Origin: Novosphingobium sp. NDB2Meth1
Lineage (GTDB): Bacteria; Pseudomonadota; Alphaproteobacteria; Sphingomonadales; Sphingomonadaceae
Reading direction: 5' to 3'
Length of the DNA stretch: 64,000 nucleotides
Assembly: GCF_900117425.1 (NCBI RefSeq)
Contig: NZ_FPEH01000012.1
Coordinates: 458,492-522,491 of the forward strand
Below the pieces are notes generated by a model. The model searched no databases and was not told where the DNA came from. It saw only the letters and a list, made by a program, of their open reading frames with translations. Below, one piece after another: positions 17,657 to 28,612 of the stretch. Position 1 is the first letter of the stretch. The number at the start of each line of letters is the position of its first letter. The position numbers were made by a program, and so were the translations under genes.

Positions 17657-18405
17657 CGGTGCTGGTCAAGCGAGGCCGCGCGCTGATCATGCTGGCGGGA
17701 GCTTTGCTGCTCCTGCCGACCGAGAGGGCGTGGGCGCAGTCGGTCGATGGAGGCGTTGAAGCGGCCAGCGACGAGGTGCGCGCCGGGATCAGCTGGAGCG
17801 GGGCGCGGGCTTCGGTTTCGGCTGACGGGCGGCTCGATCTTGGCCCGCTTGATGCGTCAGTGCGCGTGGCGGCGCTGCGGGGGGCTGCGCGCCATGGCGG
17901 GGCGGACGCGGTCGCGGATGTGGCGGCGGGGCGCGATTGGGCGCTGGGTGCGGTGACCTTGCGGACCGAGGTGGTCGGCCATCTGTTTGCCGGGGCTGCG
18001 CAGCGGATGGATTTCGCCGAACTGGTGCTGGGTGCGCGGTACGGCCTCGGCCCGCTGCGCGTGGCGGCGACCGCGTGGTTTGCGCCGCGCCAGAGCACGA
18101 TCGGCGGCGACAATCTGCATCTGCGGGTGGGCGCGGATGCCGGATTGCCGGGCCTGCCGCTCACCGTGCTGGCAAGCGTGGGCTATTCGACCGGCAGCGG
18201 TAGTGATCCCCGCGCGGCGCGGCTCAGGCCCGGCGGAGACTATGCCGACTGGAAGCTGGGCGCGGAATACACGCGCTGGCCGCTGACGTTCGGGCTGGAC
18301 TATGTGGGCAACAGCATCGCGCCGGAGCGGATCCGTGTGACGCCCTTTGCGGACGCTGGCGGTGTGAGGGACCGGGTTGTCGCGCGGGTCCGCCTTGCGT
18401 TCTGA
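17653..18405 (+). CDS. Small outer-membrane beta-barrel protein (TIGR02001-like)
   Basis: A 250-residue protein with a signal peptide (RALIMLAGALLLLPTERAWAQ). It continues in regular amphipathic strands (LRTEVVGHLFAGAAQRMDFAELVLGARYGLGPLRVAATAWFAP) and ends in RVRLAF, an outer-membrane C-terminal signature with terminal Phe. The pattern fits the uncharacterised TIGR02001/Gcw_chp outer-membrane family, which I assign with moderate confidence. The GTG start overlaps the stop of the hydrolase gene, so the two are coupled. Confidence 0.68.
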   Translation: MTVLVKRGRALIMLAGALLLLPTERAWAQSVDGGVEAASDEVRAGISWSGARASVSADGRLDLGPLDASVRVAALRGAARHGGADAVADVAAGRDWALGAVTLRTEVVGHLFAGAAQRMDFAELVLGARYGLGPLRVAATAWFAPRQSTIGGDNLHLRVGADAGLPGLPLTVLASVGYSTGSGSDPRAARLRPGGDYADWKLGAEYTRWPLTFGLDYVGNSIAPERIRVTPFADAGGVRDRVVARVRLAF

Positions 18406-20722
<2,317 letters not shown>

Positions 20723-21409
20723 TCAGCCTGCCAGGGTACGCTGGAACAGCCGCCTGATCAGCCACGGCTCGAGCAGGCGGCCCAGCACATAGAGCGCCGC
20801 GAAGATGCCGGCGAAGACATAGGCGGTGATGGGCGAGAACCCTTCGTTCTCCTCATCATCGCCTTTCTTCTTGTCTTTCGCGTCCTTCTTCTCGTCCTTC
20901 GGCTTCTCCGGAGCGGGTGCGCCGAGGAACTTGTCGATCGGGTTCAGCTTGATCTCGCCCTGCTTGTCCTTCTTCGCCTTTTCCTTGGCGATTTCCTCGG
21001 GCGTGGGCTTGTCGAGCGTGCCGAGAAAGACGGTCAGCTGGCTGATCGCGAGGAACAGCAGCGGCGCGAGGAAGCAGTAGAGCAGCGCGCGGCTGACGAG
21101 GTGGTAACGCAGCGTGGGGCCCTGCTCGCCGGGCTCGATGCGCAAGGTGCCGCTGTCGACCACCGAGAGCGGATCCTGCGCCAGCTGGTCGCGCTTGGTG
21201 ACCAAGACCACATCGCCCATGCGCGCATGGACCGTGCCCGCATGCGCGAAGAGCGGATCGAGGCGCGCGAAGGCCTCGTCGGTGGCAAGATCGGCGGGGA
21301 GGGGCACTTCGCCGCGGATGTGCCAGATCCGCTGCATGAGGCGCAGGATCGCAGGCGCTTCGGCGGGGGCGGGGAGGGTTTCCATGCCGGAGGCGCTCAG
21401 CGAGGTCAC
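20723..21409 (-). CDS. Two-TM membrane protein with charged linker, unknown function
   Basis: A 228-residue protein of no family I recognise. A soluble N-terminal part (about 1-105) precedes a membrane segment ALLYCFLAPLLFLAISQLTVF. Then comes a strongly charged Lys/Asp/Glu linker (residues about 140-185, with KPKDEKKDAKDKKKGDDEE) and a second membrane segment ITAYVFAGIFAALYVLGRLL near the C-terminus. The GTG start at 21409 has AGGG 4 bases upstream and lies 6 bases after the sterol-desaturase stop, so both are one transcript. That context suggests a partner role in the same membrane or lipid process, as inference. Confidence 0.72.
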   Translation of the reverse strand: MTSLSASGMETLPAPAEAPAILRLMQRIWHIRGEVPLPADLATDEAFARLDPLFAHAGTVHARMGDVVLVTKRDQLAQDPLSVVDSGTLRIEPGEQGPTLRYHLVSRALLYCFLAPLLFLAISQLTVFLGTLDKPTPEEIAKEKAKKDKQGEIKLNPIDKFLGAPAPEKPKDEKKDAKDKKKGDDEENEGFSPITAYVFAGIFAALYVLGRLLEPWLIRRLFQRTLAG

Positions 21410-21415
21410 GCCGCC

Positions 21416-22420
21416 CTATTCCGCCGGAACCGCGGTGGGGTGATCACCGAACATCGGCTCGCGGACCCCGCGCTCCTTCCACGCCTTCCAGCCTTCGGTG
21501 AAGGGATAGAGCATCTGCTCGCGGATCGACATGCGGCGGCCGCCTTCCATGCCGAGCAGCTCCGCCTCGCCATCGATGCAGGTGCCGAACATCCGGTCGA
21601 TCACGATGAACCAGTTGCTGTAATTGCTGCGTGTCGATTCGAAATCCTGCGAGTGGTGCAGGCTGTGATGCTCGGTCGTGTTGAACAGGAAGCGCCACCA
21701 GCGCGGGCTGTCAAAGCGCACGTTGATGTGCTGGTACGCGCCGATCGACATGCTGATGGCGCCCGCAAGCAGAAACGCGCGGGGCAGGAAATCGAACAGG
21801 CCGCCGATGCCGAGGCCGATCAGGAACAGCTCGAGCGGATTGCCGACCGCGCCTTTGTGGACGTTGAGCTGGGTGATATAGTGGTGCACCGAATGCGGCA
21901 GCCACAGCGGGTACCAGTTGTGCATCCCGCGATGCATCCAGTACTGGCCGAGATCGAAGATGAACAGGCTGAGCAGGGCCTGCACCAGCAGCGGCAGGCC
22001 GGTGAACCACGCGAACTTGTCGAAATCGAACGTGCTCTGGAGCGCTTCGATGATCGCGTCGCTGCCGATGTAGTTTTCGACCAGCTGGACGCAGGTAGCG
22101 GATATGCCGACGTAGAACAGGTCGGTCGCCAGTTCCTTCCATGTGATCTGCCACGACTTGTGGCGCGGGTTCACGAATTCGAGGATCTGGAGGAAAATGC
22201 GAAAGCCGATGCCGATGCCGATGGCGGTCGAGAACTTCGCGATCGAGTTGGGTGCATAGTACCAGAACGCGATCATGCCGAACAGGACGGCGGGCTGGAA
22301 CCAGGTGAAGAACAAGCGCTTGAAGGTGCCGCCTTCGACCTTCGGGATGTTTTCCCAACCGATGGTGACGGGCGACTGGGTCCCGACAATCCGCTTTCCG
22401 ACTCGAATACCGTCCATCAT
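21416..22420 (-). CDS. Sterol desaturase / fatty-acid hydroxylase family protein
   Basis: A 334-residue integral membrane di-iron oxygenase. The His clusters are HRGMH (in LGQYWMHRGMHNWYPLWLPHSVHH), HSVHH and HSLHH (in NTTEHHSLHHSQDFESTRSNYSNW), the classical HxxxH/HxxHH set. Hydrophobic segments lie on both sides. Members hydroxylate or desaturate sterols, fatty acids, carotenoids or alkylglycerols; the substrate is not evident here. It starts at a double ATG (22420/22417). The next gene follows after 6 bases. Confidence 0.88.
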   Translation of the reverse strand: MMDGIRVGKRIVGTQSPVTIGWENIPKVEGGTFKRLFFTWFQPAVLFGMIAFWYYAPNSIAKFSTAIGIGIGFRIFLQILEFVNPRHKSWQITWKELATDLFYVGISATCVQLVENYIGSDAIIEALQSTFDFDKFAWFTGLPLLVQALLSLFIFDLGQYWMHRGMHNWYPLWLPHSVHHYITQLNVHKGAVGNPLELFLIGLGIGGLFDFLPRAFLLAGAISMSIGAYQHINVRFDSPRWWRFLFNTTEHHSLHHSQDFESTRSNYSNWFIVIDRMFGTCIDGEAELLGMEGGRRMSIREQMLYPFTEGWKAWKERGVREPMFGDHPTAVPAE

Positions 22421-22569
22421 GCGTCCCCATGGTGCGGTGCAGCGTCGGGGAGGATGGCAAATATTTGACAGTCGTCAAGCCCGTAGAATCGGGCCTTTGG
22501 GGCTAATAACCTGCCGCAGTACCGCGCCGTATGCGCTGCACTGCGGCATGAGTATTACGAAGTATTACG

Positions 22570-23049
22570 TCACAGGTTCTCGAGCACATACTCGGCCGAG
22601 GAGACCTTGAAGTCGCCCGGGGCTTCGACGTGGAGCTGTTCGACCGTCCCGTCGTTGATGACCATCGCGAAACGCTGGCCGCGGATGCCGAGGCCGAAGC
22701 CGGTGCCGTCCATGGTGAGACCGAGCGCCTTGGCGAAATCACCGTTGCCGTCCGCCAGCATGGTGACGTCGGCCGAACCGGCGGCGGCGCCCCATGCCTT
22801 CATCACGAAGGGATCGTTGACCGCGGTGCAGGCGATCTCGTCCACGCCCTTGGCGCGGATTTCGGCGGCCTTTTCGACGAAGCCCGGCAGGTGCTTGGCC
22901 GAGCAGGTCGGGGTGAAGGCACCCGGAACCGAGAACAGCGCGACGCGCTTGCCGGCAAAGTATTCGGCGGACTGCACCGCATCGATGCCGTCGGCCGTGG
23001 CTTTCACCAGCTTCACGTCAGGCAGCTTGTCTCCAACCGCAATCGTCAT
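22570..23049 (-). CDS. Peroxiredoxin, Prx5 type
   Basis: A 159-residue thiol peroxidase. VPGAFTPTCSAKHLPGF carries the PxxxT..C motif with peroxidatic C49; KAWGAAAGSADVTMLADGNGDFAKALGL and GIRGQRFAMVINDG are typical of the Prx5/AhpE-like redoxin group. It reduces hydrogen and alkyl peroxides with thiol donors in the cytoplasm. AAGAGGA lies about 9 bases before the ATG at 23049, and the frame upstream of it is not protein-like. It is divergent from ahcY. Confidence 0.92.
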   Translation of the reverse strand: MTIAVGDKLPDVKLVKATADGIDAVQSAEYFAGKRVALFSVPGAFTPTCSAKHLPGFVEKAAEIRAKGVDEIACTAVNDPFVMKAWGAAAGSADVTMLADGNGDFAKALGLTMDGTGFGLGIRGQRFAMVINDGTVEQLHVEAPGDFKVSSAEYVLENL

Positions 23050-23159
23050 GGGCAAGGATCCTCTTTTGGTGTGTTGGTCTGTGCGTTGATGCGCAGAGGC
23101 CGATATAGGCGCGGTGTGTGACAGCGCAACCATTCGGAGGCGGGACGGTTGCAGAGCGT

Positions 23160-23181
23160 GATATAAAGACTTCTTTATATC
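23160..23181. promoter_or_regulatory. Perfect inverted repeat upstream of ahcY, candidate operator
   Basis: The arms GATATAAAG (23160-23168) and CTTTATATC (23173-23181) are exact reverse complements separated by 4 bases, about 100 bases before the ahcY start in an otherwise GC-rich region. ArsR-type methionine-cycle regulators (SahR/SamR) of Proteobacteria bind operators before ahcY and met genes; assignment to them is inference. No T-run follows, so it is not a terminator. Confidence 0.55.
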
Positions 23182-23278
23182 CGGATTGCGTATTGGCGAG
23201 AGGCCCGCTAAGGGGACGGCATCGGGGCTGTCCTTCCGGCAGGCCTGTTCGTTTGATTGCAATCTTGGAGACTGTCTC

Positions 23279-24688
23279 GTGGCCAGCGTGCTTGAAGCCC
23301 AGAAGGACTATGTGATCGCCGATATCGGCCTGGCCGACTTCGGGCGCGCCGAAATCAGGATCGCCGAGACCGAAATGCCCGGCCTGATGGCGCTGCGCGA
23401 GGAATTCGGCCCGTCGCAGCCGCTCAAGGGCGCGCGCATCACCGGCTCGCTCCACATGACGATCCAGACCGCCGTGCTGATCGAGACGCTGGTGGCGCTC
23501 GGCGCCGAAGTGCGCTGGGCGACCTGCAACATCTTCTCGACGCAGGATCACGCTGCCGCCGCGATTGCCGCGGCCGGTATCCCGGTCTTCGCGATCAAGG
23601 GCGAGAGCCTGGCGGAATACTGGGACTATGTCGGCTCGATCTTCGACTGGGGCGATGACGTGACCGCCAACATGATCCTCGACGACGGCGGCGATGCCAC
23701 GATGTTCGCGCTGTGGGGCGCGCGCGTCGAAGCGGGCGAAAAGCTGTTCGAGCCGAGCAACGCCGAGGAAATCGAGTTCGTGCGCGCGCTGACCGCGTTC
23801 CTCAAGAAAAAGCCCGGCTACCTCACGCAGTCGGTGAAGGCCATCAAGGGCGTCTCGGAAGAGACCACCACGGGCGTCCACCGCCTCTATCAGATCGCCA
23901 AGGACGGCAAGCTGCCGTTCCCCGCGATCAACGTGAACGACTCGGTCACCAAGTCGAAGTTCGACAACCTCTATGGCTGCAAGGAATCGCTGGTCGACGC
24001 GATCCGCCGCGCGACCGACGTGATGCTGGCCGGCAAGGTCGCCTGCGTCGCGGGCTTCGGCGATGTCGGCAAGGGTTCGGCCGCCTCGCTGCGCCAGGGC
24101 GGCGCGCGCGTGATGGTGACGGAAATCGATCCGATCTGCGCGCTGCAGGCGGCGATGGAAGGCTATGAAGTCGTCACCATGGAAGAAGCGGTCAAGCGCT
24201 GCGACATCTTCGTCACCGCGACCGGCAACGAGGACGTGATCACCGCCGACCACATGAAGGCGATGAAGCCGATGTCGATCGTGTGCAACATCGGCCACTT
24301 CGACAGCGAGATCCAGATCGCGGCGCTGTCGAACTACAAGTGGACCGAAGTGAAGCCGGGCACCGACCTCGTCGAATTCCCCGATGGCAAGCAGATCATC
24401 GTGCTCGCCAAGGGCCGCCTCGTGAACCTCGGCTGCGCGACCGGTCACCCGAGCTTCGTGATGAGCGCCAGCTTCACCAACCAGACGCTCGCGCAGATCG
24501 AGCTGTTCACCAAGAGCGAGCAGTACAAGAACGAAGTCTACGTGCTGCCCAAGCACCTCGACGAGAAGGTGGCGGCGCTGCACCTTGCCAAGCTGGGCGT
24601 GCAGCTTTCGAAGCTTTCGGAAAAGCAGGCCAGCTACATCGGCGTTTCGGCCGAAGGTCCGTTCAAGCCGGATCACTACCGCTATTGA
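23279..24688 (+). CDS. ahcY: Adenosylhomocysteinase (S-adenosylhomocysteine hydrolase)
   Basis: A 469-residue enzyme splitting S-adenosylhomocysteine into adenosine and homocysteine, which keeps methylation running. Visible motifs: [35 protein letters not shown], the catalytic segment [21 protein letters not shown] with its Lys and Asp, and the NAD site [18 protein letters not shown]. It ends in PFKPDHYRY, the family C-terminus that reaches the neighbouring subunit. The GTG at 23279 is chosen because GGAG lies 8 bases upstream and the resulting protein has normal length; an ATG at 23186 gives an unlikely extension. A terminator follows. Confidence 0.97.
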   Translation: MASVLEAQKDYVIADIGLADFGRAEIRIAETEMPGLMALREEFGPSQPLKGARITGSLHMTIQTAVLIETLVALGAEVRWATCNIFSTQDHAAAAIAAAGIPVFAIKGESLAEYWDYVGSIFDWGDDVTANMILDDGGDATMFALWGARVEAGEKLFEPSNAEEIEFVRALTAFLKKKPGYLTQSVKAIKGVSEETTTGVHRLYQIAKDGKLPFPAINVNDSVTKSKFDNLYGCKESLVDAIRRATDVMLAGKVACVAGFGDVGKGSAASLRQGGARVMVTEIDPICALQAAMEGYEVVTMEEAVKRCDIFVTATGNEDVITADHMKAMKPMSIVCNIGHFDSEIQIAALSNYKWTEVKPGTDLVEFPDGKQIIVLAKGRLVNLGCATGHPSFVMSASFTNQTLAQIELFTKSEQYKNEVYVLPKHLDEKVAALHLAKLGVQLSKLSEKQASYIGVSAEGPFKPDHYRY

Positions 24689-24716
24689 GCCTTCGCCCGC
24701 TGCGGCAGGCAGAACG

Positions 24717-24745
24717 AGGCCCGCGTGGAAGCGCGGGCCTTTTTC
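24717..24745 (+). terminator. Rho-independent terminator of ahcY
   Basis: A 9-bp stem AGGCCCGCG / CGCGGGCCT with a 6-base loop is followed by a run of T, starting 29 bases after the ahcY stop. Confidence 0.85.
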
Positions 24746-24816
24746 GTGGGGCGATCCCACAGCTTGTGCCGCGCGGCGCATTGTAATTTGCAGCATGGCA
24801 CCCTAGCCAAGCAGCG

Positions 24817-27177
24817 ATGGTCCTGCCGCCGTTTGCCCTTGTTCTCATCGCGCTTGTGCTTGCCGCCTGGACGCTGGGCGCGGCTTGGGCGGTGCTTGCC
24901 GCGCGGGGGCGGCTCGCGCGGGCCGAGGCGACGCAGCGGCTCGCCCGGCGGCTCTCGCGGATGATCGAGGAAGCCCCGGCGCTGCCACTGCTGGTGCGCG
25001 CCGACGGGCGAATCGAAGGGCCTGCGCGGCTTGCGGGCTGGTTTGGCCTCGATGCGATGCCGGGGTTCCTCAGCGAGATCGATGCGGGCGAGAAGGGGCT
25101 GGATGAGGTCCAGCTCTCGCAGCTGAGCGATGCGGTGCGCCGGGCGCAGAAGACGGGTGCGCCGTTCGAGCTGGCGCTGACCCCGCGCGGCGGCAAGCGC
25201 AGCCTTGGCGCACGGGGGCATCTCGCCGATCCGCAAGTCTCGCCCGGCGGCGCGGCGCTGGTCTGGTTCTTCGACTTTACCGACAGCGCCAATGAACTGC
25301 GCAAGCTGCGCGCCGAAGCGGCTTCGGCGCGGGCCGATTTCGTGGCACTGGCCGGGCTGATCGAGGCGGCGCCGCTGCCGATGTGGTTCCGCGGGCCAGA
25401 CATGGCGCTGCGGCTTGTCAACAGCGCCTATGTCAAGGCGGTGGGTGCGACGAGCGCGGCGGATGTCGTGGCGACGGGGACCGAGCTGATCGAGCCGGTC
25501 GAGGGCGTCAGCGCAGCCAAGATCGCGCAGCAGGTCTATAGCCGCCGTCTGCCGATGGAGCGGGTCGTTTCGGCCACGATCGGCGGGCAGCGCCGCTCGA
25601 TCCGCGTTTCCGACCTGCCGCTGGGCGAGGATGGGGTGGCAGGTTACGCTGTCGATACCGAGGAAATGGAGGAGCTGCAGCGCCAGTTCCGCCGTTTCCG
25701 CGAGGCGCAGCGCGAGATGCTCGATACGCTTTCCGCCGGCATCGCGCAGTTTGACGAGAAGCGGAACCTTGTTTTCGCGAACCAGCCGTTCCTGCGCATT
25801 TTCAGTGTGCCGCAGGCCTGGGTGGTCGATACGCCGCCGTTCGACCGGGTGCTCGACCGCATGCGCGACAGCGCGCGCCTGCCCGAAGTGCGGGACTTTC
25901 CGGAATGGCGGCGCGAGCGGCAAGGCTGGTTCCTCAGCCGCGAGCCGCGGGAGGAATCATGGCATCTGGGGGATGGCACCCATCTGCGCGTGATCGGGCA
26001 GCCGATGCCGGACGGCGGCCTGCTGATGATCTTCGAAGACCGCACCGAGCAGCTGCAGCTTTCCGCAACACGCGACACGCTGCTGCGCACGCGGACGGCG
26101 ACATTCGACAACCTGTTCGAATCGCTCGCGGTGTTCGGCCCCGATGGCCGTCTGCAGCTGTGGAACCGGCGTTTTGTCAGCGAATTGGGGCTGGAGGAGG
26201 AGTTCCTCGGGACCCATCCCCGCGCCGACGCGCTGCTCGGCCGGATCGCCAAGTTGCTCAAGCGCCCGGCGCAAGTGAGCACGATCGGGCAGGTGATCCA
26301 GGCCGCCACATTGGAGCGCAAGCAGCAGAGCGGGCGCATCCTGCTGGCGGATGGCCGCTCGTTCGCGATTGCCGGAGTGCCGCTGCCCGATGGCAATGGC
26401 CTGCTGACGGTGCTCGACATAACCGACAGCGAAAAGGCCGAAGCGGCGCTGCGCGAGCGCAATGCCGCACTGGTGGAAGCGGACGCGGTGAAGACGCGCT
26501 TCATCGCCAACATGAGCTATGAATTCCGCACGCCGCTCACGTCGATCGGCGGGTTCGCGGAACTGCTGCAGAGCGGGATCGCGGGAGAATTGACTCCGCA
26601 GGCGCAGGAGTATGTCGGTGCCATTCTCGCCTCGGTCGAACGGCTTGGCGAGCAGATCGAGAACGTGCTCGACTTGTCGCAGAGCGAGGCGGGCACGCTG
26701 CCGCTGGCTGCCGAGGCGGTCGATCTGTTTGCGCTGCTGAGCGATGTCGTGCGCGAGCGGGCGGAGCGGCTGAGCGAGGCCGGGATTTCGCTCGATCTGC
26801 GCGGCTCTTCGGCCATCGGCAACGCAACGGGAGACCGCAAGCGGCTGCGGCGCCTGTTTGGCCAATTGATCGACAACGCGATCGCCGCGACGCCCAAGGG
26901 TGGGCGCATTCTTGTAGAGGCATCGCGCCGCAAGGGTGGCAAGAGCGGCAAGGGCGCGCTGCAGGTCGTCGTTTCCGACAACGGCGAGGGCATGGACCCG
27001 GCGCAGCTGGCCCGCGCGCTGGAGGGGCTGAAGATCAGCGCCGATGGCCGTTCGGTCGAACGGCGAGGCGGGGTCGGCCTGCCCTTGGTTCGCCAGCTGG
27101 TGGCGGCGCATGGCGGGACGTTCGAGCTCTTGTCCGAGAAAGGCGAGGGAACAAGCGCGATGGTGACGCTGCCATGA
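24817..27177 (+). CDS. divL: DivL-like PAS sensor kinase with Tyr at the phosphoacceptor site
   Basis: A 786-residue membrane protein: one N-terminal segment (FALVLIALVLAAWTLGAAWAVLAA), several PAS-like regions between about 50 and 540, a DHp helix and an HATPase domain (N-box LIDNAIAA near 685, DNGEGMD at 721). In the H-box the His is replaced: FIANMSYEFRTPL has Tyr at 568. This is the hallmark of Caulobacter DivL, an atypical kinase that works with DivK and CckA to control CtrA and cell-cycle polarity. Size and the following genes (tsaE, amgK, murU, addB, addA) agree with that locus as I know it. It starts after the ahcY terminator and overlaps tsaE (ATGA). Confidence 0.88.
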   Translation: MVLPPFALVLIALVLAAWTLGAAWAVLAARGRLARAEATQRLARRLSRMIEEAPALPLLVRADGRIEGPARLAGWFGLDAMPGFLSEIDAGEKGLDEVQLSQLSDAVRRAQKTGAPFELALTPRGGKRSLGARGHLADPQVSPGGAALVWFFDFTDSANELRKLRAEAASARADFVALAGLIEAAPLPMWFRGPDMALRLVNSAYVKAVGATSAADVVATGTELIEPVEGVSAAKIAQQVYSRRLPMERVVSATIGGQRRSIRVSDLPLGEDGVAGYAVDTEEMEELQRQFRRFREAQREMLDTLSAGIAQFDEKRNLVFANQPFLRIFSVPQAWVVDTPPFDRVLDRMRDSARLPEVRDFPEWRRERQGWFLSREPREESWHLGDGTHLRVIGQPMPDGGLLMIFEDRTEQLQLSATRDTLLRTRTATFDNLFESLAVFGPDGRLQLWNRRFVSELGLEEEFLGTHPRADALLGRIAKLLKRPAQVSTIGQVIQAATLERKQQSGRILLADGRSFAIAGVPLPDGNGLLTVLDITDSEKAEAALRERNAALVEADAVKTRFIANMSYEFRTPLTSIGGFAELLQSGIAGELTPQAQEYVGAILASVERLGEQIENVLDLSQSEAGTLPLAAEAVDLFALLSDVVRERAERLSEAGISLDLRGSSAIGNATGDRKRLRRLFGQLIDNAIAATPKGGRILVEASRRKGGKSGKGALQVVVSDNGEGMDPAQLARALEGLKISADGRSVERRGGVGLPLVRQLVAAHGGTFELLSEKGEGTSAMVTLP

Positions 27178-27623
27178 TCATTCCGCTGCCCGATCTTGCG
27201 GCGACCGATGCCCTGGCCAAGCGCATTGCCGGTCTGCTGCATCCCGGTGACGTGATTGCGCTGAGCGGCGGTCTTGGTGCGGGAAAGACGACCCTGGCGC
27301 GCGCGATCATTGCTGCGCTGGGGTATGCCGGCGAAGTGCCGAGCCCGAGCTTTGCGATCATCGAGGTCTACGATCCGCCCGCGCTGCGGCTGCGGGTGGT
27401 CCATGCTGACTTCTACCGGCTCGAAGACCCGGAGGAAGTCGCCGAGCTGGGGCTTGACGACTACCGCGCGGATGCCGTGCTGATCGCCGAATGGCCCGAG
27501 CATGCGGGCGGTTTCACGCATGAACCGGCGTGCCTGTCGATAAGGCTGGAAATCCTCGAAAACGAGCGCAGCGCCATTGTGGAAGCCGGTCCGGATTGGC
27601 TAGAGCGCAGAGGATGGACGTGA
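27174..27623 (+). CDS. tsaE: tRNA t6A biosynthesis ATPase TsaE
   Basis: A 149-residue P-loop ATPase. The Walker A is SGGLGAGKTTLAR (residues 31-43), with PSPSFAIIEVY and LRVVHADFYRLEDPEEVAELGLDDY as the family's nucleotide-binding segments. TsaE works with TsaB, TsaC and TsaD to place threonylcarbamoyl on A37 of ANN-decoding tRNAs. The ATG overlaps the divL stop by 4 bases, and the 3' end overlaps amgK by 10 bases. Confidence 0.95.
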   Translation: MIIPLPDLAATDALAKRIAGLLHPGDVIALSGGLGAGKTTLARAIIAALGYAGEVPSPSFAIIEVYDPPALRLRVVHADFYRLEDPEEVAELGLDDYRADAVLIAEWPEHAGGFTHEPACLSIRLEILENERSAIVEAGPDWLERRGWT

Positions 27624-28612
27624 CCCTGACTGCAAGCGCCCTGCCAGAAGGCGCGCATCCGTTTCTATCCGCCGCGGGCTGGGACACCGCGGTGGTCGAG
27701 CCGATCCCCGGCGATGCCTCGGCGCGCCGCTATTTCCGCCTGCGCCGCCCGGGTGCAACCGCGATGCTGATGCACGCGCCGCCGCCGGGCGAGGACCCCG
27801 AACCGTTCCTGCGCGCGGCTCGCTGGCTCGATGGCAACGGCATGCGCGCGCCGCAGATCTACGCCGAAGATACGGCCAAGGGCTTTGTCCTGCTGCAGGA
27901 TTTCGGCGAAGTGCGCATGCGCGAGTATGTCGACGCCTGGCCGCAGGACGAGCGCGAGGTCTATACCCATGCGGTCGAGGCGCTGCTGCAGCTGCACCGC
28001 CTGCCGCCAGGGCCGTTCACGGCCTATTCGCTGGCGGAGTACCAGCGCGAGGCGCGGCTCTTCGTTGAGTGGTACTGCCCGGTGCAGGGGCTTGGCGTGG
28101 ATCTGGCCGGGTGGACCCAGGCGTGGGAGCAAGTGCTGGGCCAGTTGCTCGCCCGCCAGCGGCCCGGCGTGACAGTGCTGCGCGACTACCACGCCGAGAA
28201 CATCATGCTCGATGGCGGCCTCGACAAGCAGGGTCTGCTCGATTTCCAGGACGCGCTGGTCGGCCATGCGGCTTACGATCTCGTCTCGCTGCTGCAGGAT
28301 GCGCGGCGTGATGTCGATCCGGCACTGGAGCGCGCGATGCTGGAGCATTACATCGCGGCGAGCGGCGCGGACACCCATTTCGCCGAGGACTACGCGCGGC
28401 TCGGGGCGCAGCGCAACGCCAAGATCGTCGGCATTTTCGTGCGGCTGTGGCAGCGCGACGGCAAGCCGCGCTACCTCGATTACATCCCGCGCGTCTGGGC
28501 CCTGCTGGAGCGCGATCTGGCGCATCCGGCGCTCGCCCCGGTGGCGCGCTGGTTCGATGCCAATGTGCCGGCAGATCTGCGCGAAAAGCTTGGCGGGACG
28601 TTCAACGCATGA
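27614..28612 (+). CDS. amgK: Anomeric MurNAc/GlcNAc kinase
   Basis: A 332-residue aminoglycoside-phosphotransferase-fold kinase. VLRDYHAENIMLD carries the catalytic Asp and Asn of the Brenner motif, and GLLDFQDALVGHAAYDLVSLLQDARRDV is the metal-binding segment. The early loop EPIPGDASARRYFRL is the nucleotide loop. Adjacent murU identifies it as AmgK, which phosphorylates recovered N-acetylmuramate at C1 in the cell-wall recycling bypass that avoids de novo UDP-MurNAc synthesis. ATG 27614 follows AGAGG closely; it overlaps both neighbours. Confidence 0.92.
   Translation: MDVTLTASALPEGAHPFLSAAGWDTAVVEPIPGDASARRYFRLRRPGATAMLMHAPPPGEDPEPFLRAARWLDGNGMRAPQIYAEDTAKGFVLLQDFGEVRMREYVDAWPQDEREVYTHAVEALLQLHRLPPGPFTAYSLAEYQREARLFVEWYCPVQGLGVDLAGWTQAWEQVLGQLLARQRPGVTVLRDYHAENIMLDGGLDKQGLLDFQDALVGHAAYDLVSLLQDARRDVDPALERAMLEHYIAASGADTHFAEDYARLGAQRNAKIVGIFVRLWQRDGKPRYLDYIPRVWALLERDLAHPALAPVARWFDANVPADLREKLGGTFNA

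Noticed and set aside
23050..23278. SAH or SAM riboswitch in the ahcY leader
   Set aside because: The conserved cores of these riboswitches are not visible; only the inverted repeat at 23160-23181 and a GCAACC/GGTTGC hairpin stand out.
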